This document shows, piece after piece, positions 34,501-47,360 of a DNA stretch of 64,000 bases (positions within the stretch are counted from its first letter, which is position 1; the number at the start of each line of letters is the position of its first letter). A program made the translations under genes and the position numbers. The stretch lies in NCBI RefSeq assembly GCF_018446385.1, contig NC_055988.1, forward strand, positions 163,816,209-163,880,208. Direction: 5' to 3'. This DNA is from Zingiber officinale. Lineage: Eukaryota; Streptophyta; Magnoliopsida; Zingiberales; Zingiberaceae. Under the pieces are notes generated by a model. The model ran no database searches, was not told the origin of the DNA, and saw only the letters and a list, made by a program, of their open reading frames with translations.

Positions 34501-37500
34501 CTTGAGTTTATTAATACAGTTGAAGAAGGGACTGAAGAAACACACTCACATGTACTTTTATTTGTTTGCTTATATAACTGCACAAACATCTGAATTTCCA
34601 TTGAATTATTGGTGTAACTGCTTTTCAGGTTAGACAGATGCAATTGGTTGCACCGCTTGAGAAACATTTCTCGACATTGTATAGTGTTCTAACTGAACAT
34701 ATTTCAGAAAATGCTGACTATAAGGTAGGTGTTACTTGAGCCCTAGTGGCTATCCATTTTGTCATGTTCTGGACTCTTTGTTTTTAATGTATCATCTCAA
34801 TGCAGGTTATTGTGTTTTGTACAACAGCAATGGTGACAAGGCTGGTGGCTGATCTTCTTTCTGAACTAAAACTTAATGTTAGGGAAATTCATTCTAGAAA
34901 GCCTCAGACTTACAGGACCAGGGTTTCTAAAGAGTTTAGAGAGTCAAAAGGTCTTATTCTTGTCAGTTCTGATGTTTCAGCGCGAGGAGTGGATTATCCA
35001 AATGTGACATTTGTCATACAGGTAGTCATTTTGTTATATAACTCAATTTTGCTTGATGCACCTTCATGTTTAGGAACTTCTATTAGTCAATTTTGCACTG
35101 TTCCATGGTCTTTAGTTGTTCTGATTAAGATCCAATGATCCTGAATAATGTTAGTGCAATTCCCTTTGACTCATCTGTGTAAATTATCTGCCTGCAGATA
35201 CTCACCATCATGTGTGGTGCTAGTCTTTGTCTATGTCTTATCCCTCTATGCAAGACTATTTTGTTTGTGATTTTCAAATCTTTTAAATCTTTTAATTTTG
35301 TTAAGTAGAGTTTTGTCTTCGTTTGCCCCTTGCACCTTATCTTAATTGACACAACTTATCTAACGGTGGAATTTTATAGTCGATTTTGACATGTCCATAC
35401 TAGATTAACCTATTTTCTCATTCATCATTTTTGGGCACTTAATTGATTCCAAATGTATTTTCATTTTTTTAAAATAATTCCACACATCTGTTCTTATATT
35501 CTAATCTCAAATTAATTGTTGTTGATTTCCTCATATTTCAATCCATAAAATTATGGCATGACATACCACGAGTCTTTATGTATGATTTATTCATCAGAAT
35601 CTCATTCTTATTGAATAATAAATTCAAAATATTTAAAACTACTTGTACTGATTTGAGATTATCTTAATTATTTCTCACTTCCTTTTTTGTAATTGATTAC
35701 TTTTTTTTTACTTAGGATTTTTAAAGTTTCTCTCTGCAATTATGGTTTGAGGATAATCTATTTACTCTGATTAGTTAGCACAATGCCATGTGCAGATATC
35801 ATACATTGAGATTTATCTTTTTCATGGACTTAATTGTGAAGATCATGTGGAATTTAACATAGGTAGAAGGGATAATCAGGATTAAAATCCCTAATTTTTC
35901 CCACCTCTAACAATAATATTATTGGTTAGTTCATCTTGGATTGACGTAAATGATAGGGGGCTTACGATTTGTTAATGTTGCAACCTACATTTACTGGAAA
36001 ATCATTTGTAACACTTCTGGTGGCTTTAACATTAGTAAATTATCATGTTGATACAAATACTAGACATTCCTTCTCCAAAATTTGCTAATTATACCTTGAT
36101 TTCTAAAATTCTTTTAAATTTCTCACTAGGAATCTGGATGTACCGAACCTACACATCTTACCTATATTTATTATCTTTAAAATTTCTTTGATTCCATTCA
36201 TTCTAATGTGATGAATTAATGAATGATTCCTAACATACCATTGGTCTCAGACTCTCGGTCTCTAAAACCAAGTTTTTCTTATTAATGCTTGTGAGTGTTG
36301 TACGAGCATTTTGGTATCAAAGTTGAAAATAGTAGCTAAGAGTGTACTCGGTGAGTCAAAGGACATGTACCACTAAGTAAAGAATCTTGGTGGTGGAATG
36401 AAAGGAAAAACGAATAGCTTATAAGGAATTATATATTTGTAAGAATGAGAAAAATTTAAAAAAATATACAATAGCCAAGAAAGAAGCTAAGAAAGTAGTG
36501 AGTGAAGCAAAAAATGAAACTTTTGAACGGTTATATCAAAAATTGGATACAAAAGAAGGGGAAAGAGACATTTATAGAATAGCTAAAGTGAGAGAAAGGA
36601 AAACAAGAGATCTTAACCAAATAAAATGTATTAAAGATGAATGTAATAGGGTATTAGTAAACGATGAAGAAATAAAAGAGCAGTGGAAGAGGAAGAGGTA
36701 TTTTCATCAACTTTTTAATGAAGGTTTAGGTGATTAACTTAACTTAGGTAATTTAAGTAGTTCAAATGAGCATAGAAATTTTAATTTTTATCGTAGAATT
36801 CAAATTTCAGAAGTAAAACAAACTTTAAATGAGATGCACAATGGAAAAGCTGTTGGACCAGATGATATTCCGATAGAGGCATGTAAATGCTTATGGAAAC
36901 AAGGTATTGAATGACTTACAAAATTATTTAACATGATATTGAAAATAAAAAAAAATGTTTGATCAATTGAGGATAAGTACTCTAGTTCCCTTATATAAGA
37001 ACAAGAGAGACATATAAAACTGTGCAAACTATAGGGGTATTAAATTAATGAATCGTACTATGAAATTTTGAGAAAAAGTAATAGAAAAAAGATTAAGAAA
37101 GGAGACCATAGTGACAGAAAATCAATTTGGGTTCATATCTGGAAGGTCGACAATAAAAGCTATACATCTTCTTAGACAATTAATTGAAAAATATCGGGAG
37201 CAAAAACAAGATTTACACATGGTATTCATTGACTTAGAAAAAGCTTATGATAGAATCCCAAGAGAAATTATATGGAGAATTTTAGAAAAGAGAGGTGTTA
37301 GCGTAACATATATTGACCTAATTAAAGATATGTATGAGGATGTAACGACCAGAGTAAATACTTCATGCGGAGTAACTGAAGCATTTCCAATAAAGATAGG
37401 GTTACATCAAGGATCAACTCTAAGTCCCTATTTTTTTACACTAATTATGGACGAACTCACTGCACATATTTAAGACACAGTACCGTGGTGCATGTTGTTG

Positions 37501-40500
37501 TTTGCAGATGATATTATTTTGGTAGATGAGACACGTGAAGGAGTAAATGTTAAACTAGAATCTTGGAGGGAAACACTAGAAGGGAAAGGTTTTAAGCTTA
37601 GTAGATTAAAGACAGAATATATAGAATTCAAGTTTAGCAATATTAGAAGTAATGAAACAATTGTTAAGATAGGAGCGGATGAGTTGCCCGGAACTGAGAG
37701 ATTTAAATATTTAGGATCATTTTTGCAAAATGATGGAGGGATTGAGAGAGATGTCTTACATAGAATACAAGCAGGATGAGTGAAATGGAGGGGAGCGTCG
37801 AGTGTTTTATGTGATTGTAAAGTACCTCTTAAACTTAAAGGTAAATTCTATAAAATCGCAGGTAGACCTGTTATGTTATATGGAGCTGAATGTTGGGCTA
37901 TAACTCGAGCACATGAGCAGAAGATAAGAGTTGCAGAGATGATGATGTTAAGGTGGATGTGTGGACATACGAGGACAAAATAAGAAATGAGAACATTAGA
38001 GAGAAAGTCGGAGTTGCATCTATTGAGGAAAAACTCCGAGAGACACGTTTAAGATGGTACGGACATGTACTTAGACGACCAATAAATGCGCCAGTTAGGC
38101 AATGTGAAACTATGATAAACATACATATCAGACGAGGAAGAGGAAGATCAAAAAAGACTTGGTTAGCAATAATAAAACAAGATAAAATTTATTTAAATAT
38201 AGATGATGATATAATAGGAGATAGAGCTCAATGGCGTAAAAGGATTCATACAGCCGACCTCACCTAGTGGGAAAAGGCTTTGTTGTTGTTGTTATTGTAG
38301 TAGTGTTGTACAAGCATTTTTCTTTTTAAAGAGGAGGATTGTGTTAGATTGCCAACTAACGTTAAACTAAAACAAATGTTTAATGAATAAATTCATTAAA
38401 CTATTGTACTAATGCTAGGTTATTTCCCGGAAGGAATGTGTTGTAGGTCCGATTGTAACGTCTTGGTAAGGATTGCTACATCTTCAGAACTCGGGTGTAG
38501 TGTTAAATATGCAAGAGTTCGTGTTGTAGGGTGTAACGTATCGGCAAGGGCCGCTATATTTCCATGATAACTTCGGTGTAGTGTTAAATAGGCAAGAGTT
38601 CTCACACCATATGTTAGATAAGAACAAATATTATAAAAAAATTAATAGTTCAGGATTTGGAACATGGAATATAGGAAACTTCATTGTAAAACAATGTAGG
38701 TAGTAGATACGATAATTAGGAGAAGAATTGATATTTTGTGTATATAAGAGATAAAATGGGTAGGCGAGAAAACAAAGATGATAGAGAACTTAAGTTTTAA
38801 GTTATGATACATAGAAAAGAATAAAACAAGAAATAGAGGGTATTGTTGTATGTAGTTCGTCAAATGATGAAGTTATAGGAGTAATTATAAAGAAAGATAG
38901 AATTATAGCTTTCAATTTAGTAGTGGTGAAAAAAACTACGAACGTAATTAGCAAATATGCACCTCAATTAGGATTAAATGTAGATACCAAATTAAGCTTT
39001 TGGGACGTCCTAGAAGAAATATCACAAAATATTCTGCCAATGAAATAATTTTAATAGGAGTTGATTTAAAATGAGCATGTAAAGTGAAAAATGAGGAATA
39101 TGAGGGTGAGAGGGTGCATGGAGTATATGCGTTTGGAACAAGAAATGAAGAAGGGAAAATTATATTGAATTTTGCAATAACATATGACCTTATACTAGAA
39201 AATACATTTTTTAAGAAAAGAGAACATTTGGTCACATTCAAAAGTGGGAATAATAGATTGCAAATTGATTTTTTTATGATTTGAAAAGGGGAGAGAAAGA
39301 TTTGTAAAGATTGCAAGGTCATCCCTTGATAAAACTTAATTACCCAATATAGATTAGTAGGGTTGGATATACGTCTCAATCATAATATCATTAGAAGAAA
39401 AACATATATGACTCCTAGAATTAAGTGTTGGAATCTAAAAGATGGGAAATAAAACATATTTAAGGAGAAAGTAGAAGTACAAGCATTAAGTGAAACATAC
39501 GGTGATTCTAGTACATGGGATAAGATGATATAAAATTGAAAATAGTAGCGAGGAATGTACTCGGTGAGTCAAAAGGGCATGCATCACCAAGAAAAAAAAT
39601 ATTGGTGGTGGAATGAAAAAGTACAGGAGAAAGGAAAAGTGAATCGTTTACAAGAACTTATTTATTTGTAAGAATGAGAAAAACTTAAAAAATATACAAT
39701 AGCCAACAAAGAGGTTAAAAAAGTAGTGAATGAGGCAAATAATGAAGCTTTTGGACGGTTATATCGAAAATTGGATTTAAAAGAAGAGAAAAGATACATT
39801 TATAGAATAACTAAAGTGAGAGAGAGGAAGACAAATGATTTTATCCAAATAAAATGTATTAAAGATAAATGCAATATCACGCTAGTAAATGATAGAAAAA
39901 TAAAAGAGTAGAGATATTTTTATCAATTTTTTAATAAAGATTTAGGTGGTTAACTTAACTTAAGTAATTTAAGTAGGTTAAATCAATATAGAAATTGGGT
40001 AACTACTCGAGTTCCTTTGTATAAAAAAAATAAAAATGTTCAAAATTGTACAAATTCTAGGGTATTAAACTAATGAGTCATACCATAAAATTTTAGAAAA
40101 AAGTAATAAAATATATTAAGGAAGGAGATCACGGTGACCGAAAATTAATTTGGATTTACGCTTAGAAGGTCGACAATAAAAGCTATACATCTTTTCAGAC
40201 AACTAATTGAAAATTATTAGGAGCAAAAGTAAAATCTACACATAATATTCATTGATTTAAAAAAAAAACTTATGATAAGTTCCAAGAGAAATTATATAGA
40301 GAATTTTAGAAAAGAGAGGTATTAACGTAGCATATATTGAATTAATTAAAGATATGTATAATGATGTAACGGCCAGAGTGAACACTTCATGCAGATTAAC
40401 TAGAAGCATTTCCAATAAAGATAGAGTTACATCAAGACTCCAATCCTTATCTTTTTCCATTAATCATAGATGAACTCACTCGCCACATTCAAGAAATAGT

Positions 40501-43153
40501 ACTATGGTGCATGTTGTTTGCAGATGATATTGTTTTGGTAGATGAGACGCATAAATGAGTAAATGCTAAACTAGAATTTTAGCGTAAACCTTATAAGTGA
40601 AAGGTTCTAGGCTTAGTAGAGTAAAGACAAAATATATATAATTTAAGTTTAACAATATTAAACGTTGAGATAATTATTAAGATAGGAGATGATGAGTTGT
40701 GAGAGCTTTAAGTATTTAAGATCATTTTTTGCAAAACGATGGAGGGATTGAGAGGGATGTCTTATATAGAATACAAGAAGGATGGTTGAAATGGAGGAAA
40801 ACATCGGATGTTTTATGTGATGGTAAAATAACTCTGATATTTAAAGGGGAAGTTATGCAAAACATCGGTTAGATCTGTTATGTTATATGACGCTAAATGT
40901 TGTACTATAACTCGAGCATATAAGCAGAAGATGAGAGTTACAAAGATGAGGGTGTTAAGGTAGATGTGTTGATATACGAAGATGGATAGAATAAGAAATA
41001 ATGAGAGTATTAGAAAGAAAGTCAGAGTTGCATCTATTAATGAAAAACTTTGAGAGATACGTTTAAGATGGTACAAACATGTACTTAGACGACCAAAAAT
41101 GTTCTAGTTAGGCAATGTGAAACTATGATAAATATGCACATCAAATGGGGTAGAGGAAGACAAAAAAAAACTTGACTAGCAATAATAAAATAAAATAAAA
41201 TTTATTTAAGTATAAATAATAATATAGTAGGGGATAGAGTCCAATGGTGTAGAATAGTGTAGAAAGATATATATAGCTTATCCCACCTAGTGGGATAAGC
41301 TTGGTTGTTGTTGTTATTGTTGTTGCTGTTTGTCAGTGTTGTAGAAATGATCTCTCTTTCTATTGTAATAGTATGCTTATCCTTTTGTTAGTTAGCTTGA
41401 GATTATAAGATTCCTTTATGTGGTATATTTGACAATACAAGGATCAGTTATTTTATTTCAGACAACATGAATTTAGGATTTTACCAAATATCCAATGGGC
41501 GGTATGGTGGATCAAATGAATTCTTATTAGCAAGTATATTTAAGATTACCGCATATCCAAATCTGCTGCGACTACAATAGTTTTTATTTGGATATTTAAG
41601 ACGACGGTCTTCACTTATTTGTGCACGTGGCAATTAGATATGCAATCATGCGAGTTCAATTTGCATAGGAAGTAGCTTGCAGATTTCTAAAGATGATAGT
41701 TTTTCCCTTCAGTCTATCCAATTCTCATTGATATCTCGTCTTGTTAAAGTTTGTCCAAATTTCATAATTTTCCATATTTAATGGTTTAAACAGATTTTTT
41801 TGTCACCAAATTAATTCTTTGCTAATCAATATCCATTCCTTATTTTGTATTGTTCATTTTTAGAATTATAATGACAAAGGGAATGTGGTCCCTTTGACAT
41901 GGTCATTTTAAACTTGAATAGTCAACCATTGTTGATTACTGATCGTGAAATTTACTGATCTTTGAGCATCTCTGCTTGTGCCACAGTTGGGAATCCCTGC
42001 TGACAGAGAGCAGTATATACATAGACTAGGTAGAACGGGCAGGAAAGGCCAAGAAGGAGTAGGCATTTTGATGTTGGCACCATGGGAGGATTTCTTTTTA
42101 AGTAGCATCAAGGATTTGCCGATAACAAAGGCTGAAGCACCGACAATTGACTTGGACACAAGAAAAAAGGTATATCTTAATTATTTCATTTTATATCATT
42201 GTTGTCACTGTACAGGTTTATAATCATTTTGATGTTTCTCTGATTTATTGTCTTTATTTCATTCTTTCATGAATTCTCAGGTTAGACCCCTCTTAAATCT
42301 AAACTGTCATGTCTTAGTTTTCCCCTATCTCAGTATTTAGTTCCTGATCAGTGTCTTGCGGTTATATGTGCACATCTACATTTATATAAATCATGCTGTC
42401 CTCATTGGGTGTCATTGGTTAAATTTGGCTGAGATTTTGCTGCAGATTGGCATAATATTCCAATAATATTCTGTGTTTCTGATACACAAAAGGGAAGATT
42501 TCGTTTTAAATCTCACCAATAATTTTTTTTTTTGGTTGGCTGAAATCTATTTTTAGTGTGGGATTGATGTGCAGTACATATTTTTTCAAAGTGGACAGTA
42601 ATTTTCTTGCTTCAAGTGCAATCAACTCCTGTTTACTTGTCACCTCTTCAATGTGCTAACAATCAACATAATACTTGGGTGTCTTGCTATATGATAATTA
42701 TCCACACTAGACCCAGGTCAATTAGGAATTGGTGGATTCTGACCGTTAGAATGGAGCTTGTGTTGTATTTTGGTGTAACATAGCATTACTATCTTTACAA
42801 ATATGCTATGTTGCATTTAGATTTTTAGTTTAATCTTTTTGGTTAACTATTTATCTTATTCCTTGATCAAACACTTAAGTGTAATTGATACAACTGGTGT
42901 TCAACTCCTTCCATTGGCCATGCAGGTGGAACGAGCACTTGCACATGTAGAGCTGAAGCACAAAGAGTCGGCATATCAAGCATGGCTTGGATACTACAAC
43001 TCTAACAAAAAAATTGGCCGTGACAAATCCCAACTCGTATCTCTCGCCAACGAATTCAGCCGAAGCATGGGGCTCGACAATCCACCCTCTATAGCCAAAA
43101 ATATACTCAGTAAGATGGGGCTCAACAATGTGCCTGGCTTGCGAGCTAGATAG
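30681..43153 (+). CDS. DEAD-box ATP-dependent RNA helicase, RH26/RH31-like (10 exons, 876 aa)
   Basis: Exons: 30681-31906, 32341-32447, 33712-33767, 33869-34093, 34181-34387, 34465-34551, 34629-34724, 34806-35021, 41987-42169, 42926-43153. All introns are GT-AG and all phases join. Motifs: Q-motif region GYEKMTLVQ, I AKTGTGKT (452-459), Ia PTRELA (492-497), GG in VMGGTR, Ib TPGRL, II DEAD (570-573), III SAT (601-603), V ARGVDYP (727-733), VI YIHRLGRTGRKG (750-761). It should unwind or remodel RNA using ATP. Length and layout resemble Arabidopsis RH26 and its relatives RH25/RH31. The N-terminus (MIGRLIPLRLFRSSGSLRLS) is Arg/Ser-rich and looks like an organelle transit peptide. A roughly 400-residue extension follows, with three near-identical GRGRDS-E-SSRGRR-MMDR repeats, an Asp run and Ser/Glu tracts. 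Exact orthologue is uncertain. Confidence 0.93.
31051..31290 (+). repeat. in-frame triplicated segment in helicase exon 1
   Basis: Three direct repeats of about 75-80 bp encode GRGRDSDEFSSRGRR followed by MMDRxPSRND. Copies differ by only a few bases (SDEF/SNEF, RSMM/RPMM), so expansion was recent. RG-rich repeats of this kind often bind RNA. Confidence 0.85.
31494..31540 (+). repeat. (GAT)n repeat encoding poly-Asp
   Basis: About 14-15 consecutive GAT codons (LEDDDD... to DEFGSSS) in exon 1 of the helicase gene. Such triplet runs usually vary in length between individuals. Confidence 0.9.
36313..38301 (+). mobile_element. 5'-truncated RTE-clade LINE
   Basis: It is bracketed by a 19-bp duplication, AGTGTTGTACGAGCATTTT at 36294-36312 and the same with one change at 38302-38320. 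It starts just before the RT domain. RT blocks: TENQFGFISGRSTIKAIHLL, VFIDLEKAYDRIPRE, IKIGLHQGSTLSPYFF and the catalytic FADD in MLLFADDIILVDE, then FKYLGSFLQNDGG and VMLYGAECWA. The 3' end has CACCTAGTGGGAAAAGGC and a TTG-type simple repeat, the usual RTE tail. Several stops break the frame (for example near 36736, 37471 and 37777). It is in the same orientation as the host gene. Confidence 0.88.
38430..41325 (+). mobile_element. second RTE-clade LINE, near full length, decayed
   Basis: The 5' part holds a pair of about 80-bp imperfect repeats (38439-38605). Endonuclease traces follow: GTWNIGNFIVKQ near 38657, RRRIDILCI and WVGEK. From 39540 the sequence parallels the first LINE, including a FADD box in WCMLFADDIVLVDET at about 40510-40550. 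It ends CCACCTAGTGGGATAAGC and a TTGTTGTTG tail. Many stops and frameshifts make it more decayed than the truncated neighbour. The exact 5' boundary and target duplication were not found. Confidence 0.8.
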
Positions 43154-44739
43154 TCCTTTATTGGTTTATTAAGAAACATCTTTTATTTACATTTTTTACA
43201 CTTTCCCTCCCTACGAAAAACAGCTTGGTAATTTTTAACACTTGTCAGTAGTGTATTGTGCTCAGAATGAGTGAGATCTTGTAATTTAGCAGAGTTTATC
43301 ACCACCTTTGGCATGCCTAAACTATATGCATATTTTTATATCGAATGTTATTAACTGTCTGAATAGCAAATCTTTGTCGAGCAGATTTTGGAATCATTTG
43401 TGCTACAGTGTTTTATTATCAGCCTTTGACTCTCTGTTCTTGTCAAGTATGATTTTACATTGCTAAGCTCACAAAAGGATATACACTTGAATTGCTGTGG
43501 CAACTGCTGGTCAGCTCAGATATGTCGTCGGCTGCTGCTGCTGCTGCTCATGCAGCAGCTGCAGGTGAGTCTGCAGGTTAGATTACAGCACGAGTTGGAG
43601 GTGGCCAAAAGCCTGAGGCCTCTCTGCGTGCTGGGCTTGCAAATGCAACCTTGAAAGAGATGGCTGAATGGTGGAAGAACCAAGAAAGATTAGGGTTTTG
43701 GAAGGGAGCAAATATTGTGTTATCAGATTCTATGCTTTTTATTTTTTTATTTAACCAAGTATATGATCTTCTATCCAATTAGTCTTACAAATGGACGGCT
43801 CATAGTTAGGAGATAAAGGCAACAAATGGTAAATTTAGTTTTCTAAATTATTTTCTTTACCACAATTTTCTTATGGTAAGACTGTACAAATATGAAAAAT
43901 CGAGGAGCAATTTGAGATTTGCCAAAAGGAATATTCGTCCATCCACTCCAAATTTGGCAAGTGACAGAAGATTCAGGGAAAAATTTACGCATACCTTCTT
44001 TTTCTAGAAAACGATAAAATAGGACAAAAGCATTGAATGAGGACCCAGCCAGTTCGAGTTTGGCTTCATGGTAGGCCTTGACTCAGACAAAATAAATGGA
44101 CCAAAATAGGAAATCTCCAATCTTGCTTTTTGGAACTTTTCATTATGGCGCACATATGATTATGATTCTGACAATGTGGCCCATGTACATTTTCATATAC
44201 ACCCCTCGTAGTCTCAAGTTGATTGATGGCTTGGGTATCTTGAATGATTGATGTACTTGATAAAAGTTTGAACACACGACATTCCATTCGGTATAGTAGG
44301 TTGATTTAACCTAATAATCTCACCACCACTCTTATAGAAATTATGAATTGATCATTTCCTAATTAATTTGATGGTAGGTTATAATTTGACTTCATGATTT
44401 ATTTTTCTTCACATAATTTAGAAATAAATTGTGAAGAATGTCTAAGATGAATGTAATAATCTTTTACTATAATTAATTGATTGTTTCATATTTCAACTCC
44501 TACAATGATTTAAGAGTTGTGCTAGACATATTTGATGTTGGAGACAAAGGGGAAAGAAACCAAGGAGAAAGAATAAGAGATAGAAGATCTACATCTTTGA
44601 AAATTAATGGGCAAAAAACAAAAGGATGCCCCAAATTAACAAGAAATATCATATGAGTGTCCCTTTTTTTTTTCTTTTTTTTTTAAATAATCAAATGAGT
44701 GTTTCTCTCATTATTTTATTTCAAAAATACTTTTGAATC
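43154..44739. other. helicase 3' flank and unassigned sequence
   Basis: It begins with the presumed 3' UTR. At about 43516-43760 one frame reads SSAAAAAAHAAAAGESAG, a TAG, then KPEASLRAGLANATLKEMAEW and WKNQERLGFWKG. This looks like coding sequence with one stop, but the family was not recognised. The rest (43760-44739) shows nothing identifiable. Confidence 0.3.
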
Positions 44740-45541
44740 TAATGATACGGTAGAAATTATCGAGTAACTTCTATAACGCGTTTAAAGTAGGTTTAGGATT
44801 TAAAATTTATAGTTTACACCAAATAGAAGTTACCAAATAATTACTACAAGGTATAGAAGTTACTCAATAGCTACAATTTATTTAGAGTGACTTTAGGAAT
44901 TAGGATAGTAGTAATTACATAATAGATTTTATAATTATTTGAAGTGATTTTAATAAACACTTAAATAATTTTTACCAAATTAGTAAATAATATTTTGATA
45001 TAATAATGTTTAGAGATCCTAAATCCTAATATCATACAAAACACGTTGTAATAGCTACCCAGTAGTTTTTATATATTGTATCAACTACTAGGTACCTTCA
45101 ACGCAGTATAAATAATATTTTGATATAATAATATTTAAAGATCTTAAATCCTAAATCTCAATCTCACACTAAACATATTGCAACAACTACTCAATAATTT
45201 CTATACATTGTACCAAATATTAGGTAGTTTCTACGCAATATAAATCCTAAATTCTAAATCTTTTATTCATCTTAATAGCGTTTTAGCAATTCCAGGATAT
45301 CTTTTGTAATAGTGTTAGATTAAAGGATATTTTCAAGATAAATTTACGAGAGAAGCGTTCATTTGATTTTTTTTATATATAATAGACGATGAGCTATAAA
45401 ATTTGAGAAGCCTTTTGATGTTTACTCAAAATTAAAAATCATAAATCTCAATCTCACACTTAAGATATTGTAATAGTTATCAGTATTTTTTATACGTTGT
45501 ATTAGATATTAGATAGTTTTTACATAGTATAAATACTAAAT
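44740..45541. repeat. AT-rich repeat with three direct units and one inverted unit
   Basis: Three diverged units of about 110-125 bp lie at 45002-45125, 45126-45245 and 45433-45541. They share AAATCCTAAATCTCAATCTC, TTGTAATAGCTACY-like and ATTAGGTAGTTT words. The stretch at 44745-44800 reads as an inverted copy of the same motif (TAGAAATTATCGAGTAACTT), so the whole can fold back. No coding capacity was seen. It is probably a foldback or MITE-type relic. Confidence 0.5.
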
Positions 45542-45923
45542 CTTATATTGGTAGAAATTAAGAAAAAGGAAAAAATACTCATATTATTGAATCCAAAATT
45601 GATAATTGGAAATACATAATATAAGGTTTTTATATAATTTATAGTTAAAAACCCCTAAACTTTAAATATAAAAGGGAAAAAGATCAAATTGCCCTAAAAG
45701 CTATAAATAAATAAATATATATAATTTAACATCCCCCCTCAAACTCACGATGCTACAGCTAGAAACATTGAGAGTTTGTCAGATAAGAAACGAAACTGTG
45801 AAGCAGAATGTGATTTGATAACATATCAGCAATCTGTAACTTTGAAGGAACAAAAAGTAATGTGATGGTACCAATCTAAAGATGGTGACGAGTAACGTGA
45901 CAATCAATTTCAATATGCTTCGT

Positions 45924-47041
45924 TCACTCATGAAAAACTGAATTACATGTAATTTGAATTACACTCTGATTATCACAATGTAACGGAGTAGGTTGATGCA
46001 AAGAAATACCCATATCCACAAGCAACCAACGTAACCAAACTATCTCACAAGTAGTTGAGGTCATGACACGATACTCAGCTTCTGTGGAAGATCTAGAAAT
46101 AATATCTTGCTTCTTACTCTTCCAAGAAATGAGGGAATCATCAAGAAAAACGTAAAAGTCAGTGGTAGATTTACGATCCATAGGATCACCAACCGAATTC
46201 GCATCAGAGTATGCATACAGTTCAAGATATGAAGTAGAAGGAAATAAAAGGCTTTGAAATTGAGTCTCCCGAAGATACTTGAAAATACGAAGAACAGTTG
46301 CCCAATGAACTGTAGTTGGTGCAACGATAAATTGACTAACCACATGAACAACATACGCAATATCTGGATGGGTCACAATGAGATAAACCAGGCTTCCAAC
46401 AATAGTTTTGTACATACTAGGATCTGACAAAGGTGAGTTATCAGATGGAGAATATCGAGCATTAGTCTCAATAGGAGTATCAACAACTCTATTATCAGTA
46501 AGACGAGCACGCTCAAATAGATCAGATATATACTTTAACTAGGATAAAAGATAATCTTTCGGGGAATAAGCAACCTCAATGCCAAGAAAGTAGCGTAGTA
46601 TATCTTCATAGCAAAATGACGAGCCAACTCAGACTTTAGGGAAACAATTCCATCAGAATCATCACCAATAATAATCATGTCATCAACATAGAATGATAAA
46701 AGAATATGACATGCACTCGTACATGTAATAGACAATGTCGAATCATGATTACTAGGACGAAAACCAAGCGAAGTAATCACTGTAGAGAACTTCTCAAACC
46801 AAGCACGAGGTACTTGTTTGAGACCATAAAACGCTTTATGAAGCCTACAAACTTCACCTGGTTGGTGTGAAATACTAGGAGGAGGTGTCATATAAACTTC
46901 TTCATAAAGATCATTATTTAGAAATGCATTCTTGACATCCATCTGAGAATAATTTGAATCAGATTTCCATGAAGCATCTACACAATCATGCACGATGACA
47001 GAATGAATAATACTCAGAATAACTAAACTGTAAGGATACAT
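45924..47041 (-). pseudogene. Copia RT and RNase H remnant
   Basis: The RT frame (46535-47041) has MDVKNAFLNNDLYEEVYM, GEVCRLHKAFYGLKQ, PRAWFEKF and the catalytic box in FYVDDMIIIG. The RNase H frame (45924-46430) has SLVYLIVTHPDIAY, YSDANSVGDPMDRKST, SSTEAEYRVM and LHCDNQSVIQI. A stop and a frame change lie between them near 46430-46540. Confidence 0.88.
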
Positions 47042-47116
47042 ATCTGTACGATCCGTAAAACTAGTGTCAGGACGACCCGTGGTCTCACAGAGAATTTGAG
47101 GCAGAAAAAGATGTCA

Positions 47117-47360
47117 AACATAGAAATTGACAGCACAAGGCGTCAGTGTTGAAATCAGTAGAAAAGGACGTCAATACCAAAATCGGTAACATAGGGCGTT
47201 GGCACCGAAATCGACATAAAAGAGCGTCGGCGCCGAAATCGACAGAAAGAGCGTTGGCACCGAAATCGGCAAGGCAAGTAGTCGGTGTCAAAATCGACAG
47301 GGCAGGTCATTGACATCAAAATCGGAAGGATAGGGCGTCGTCACCGAAATCGGCAGCAAC
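47117..47360. repeat. 28-29-bp minisatellite inside the small Copia element
   Basis: About eight or nine imperfect units of the form AAATCGRCAG...GGCGTCGGCACCG lie between the RT remnant and the right LTR, where gag to integrase would be expected. The minus-strand frame here gives repeats around DFGADAL. Confidence 0.75.

Larger units (their letters stand above)
35022..41986 (+). other. intron 8 of the helicase gene (6,965 bp)
   Basis: Donor CAG|GTAGTC and acceptor CCACAG bound it, and the exons on both sides join in frame between VTFVIQ and LGIPADREQYIHRLG. Other introns of the gene run from about 75 bp to 1.3 kb. The extra length is mostly two RTE LINEs (36313-38301 and about 38430-41325). 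Parts 35022-36293 and 41326-41986 are AT-rich with no further gene. Confidence 0.9.
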
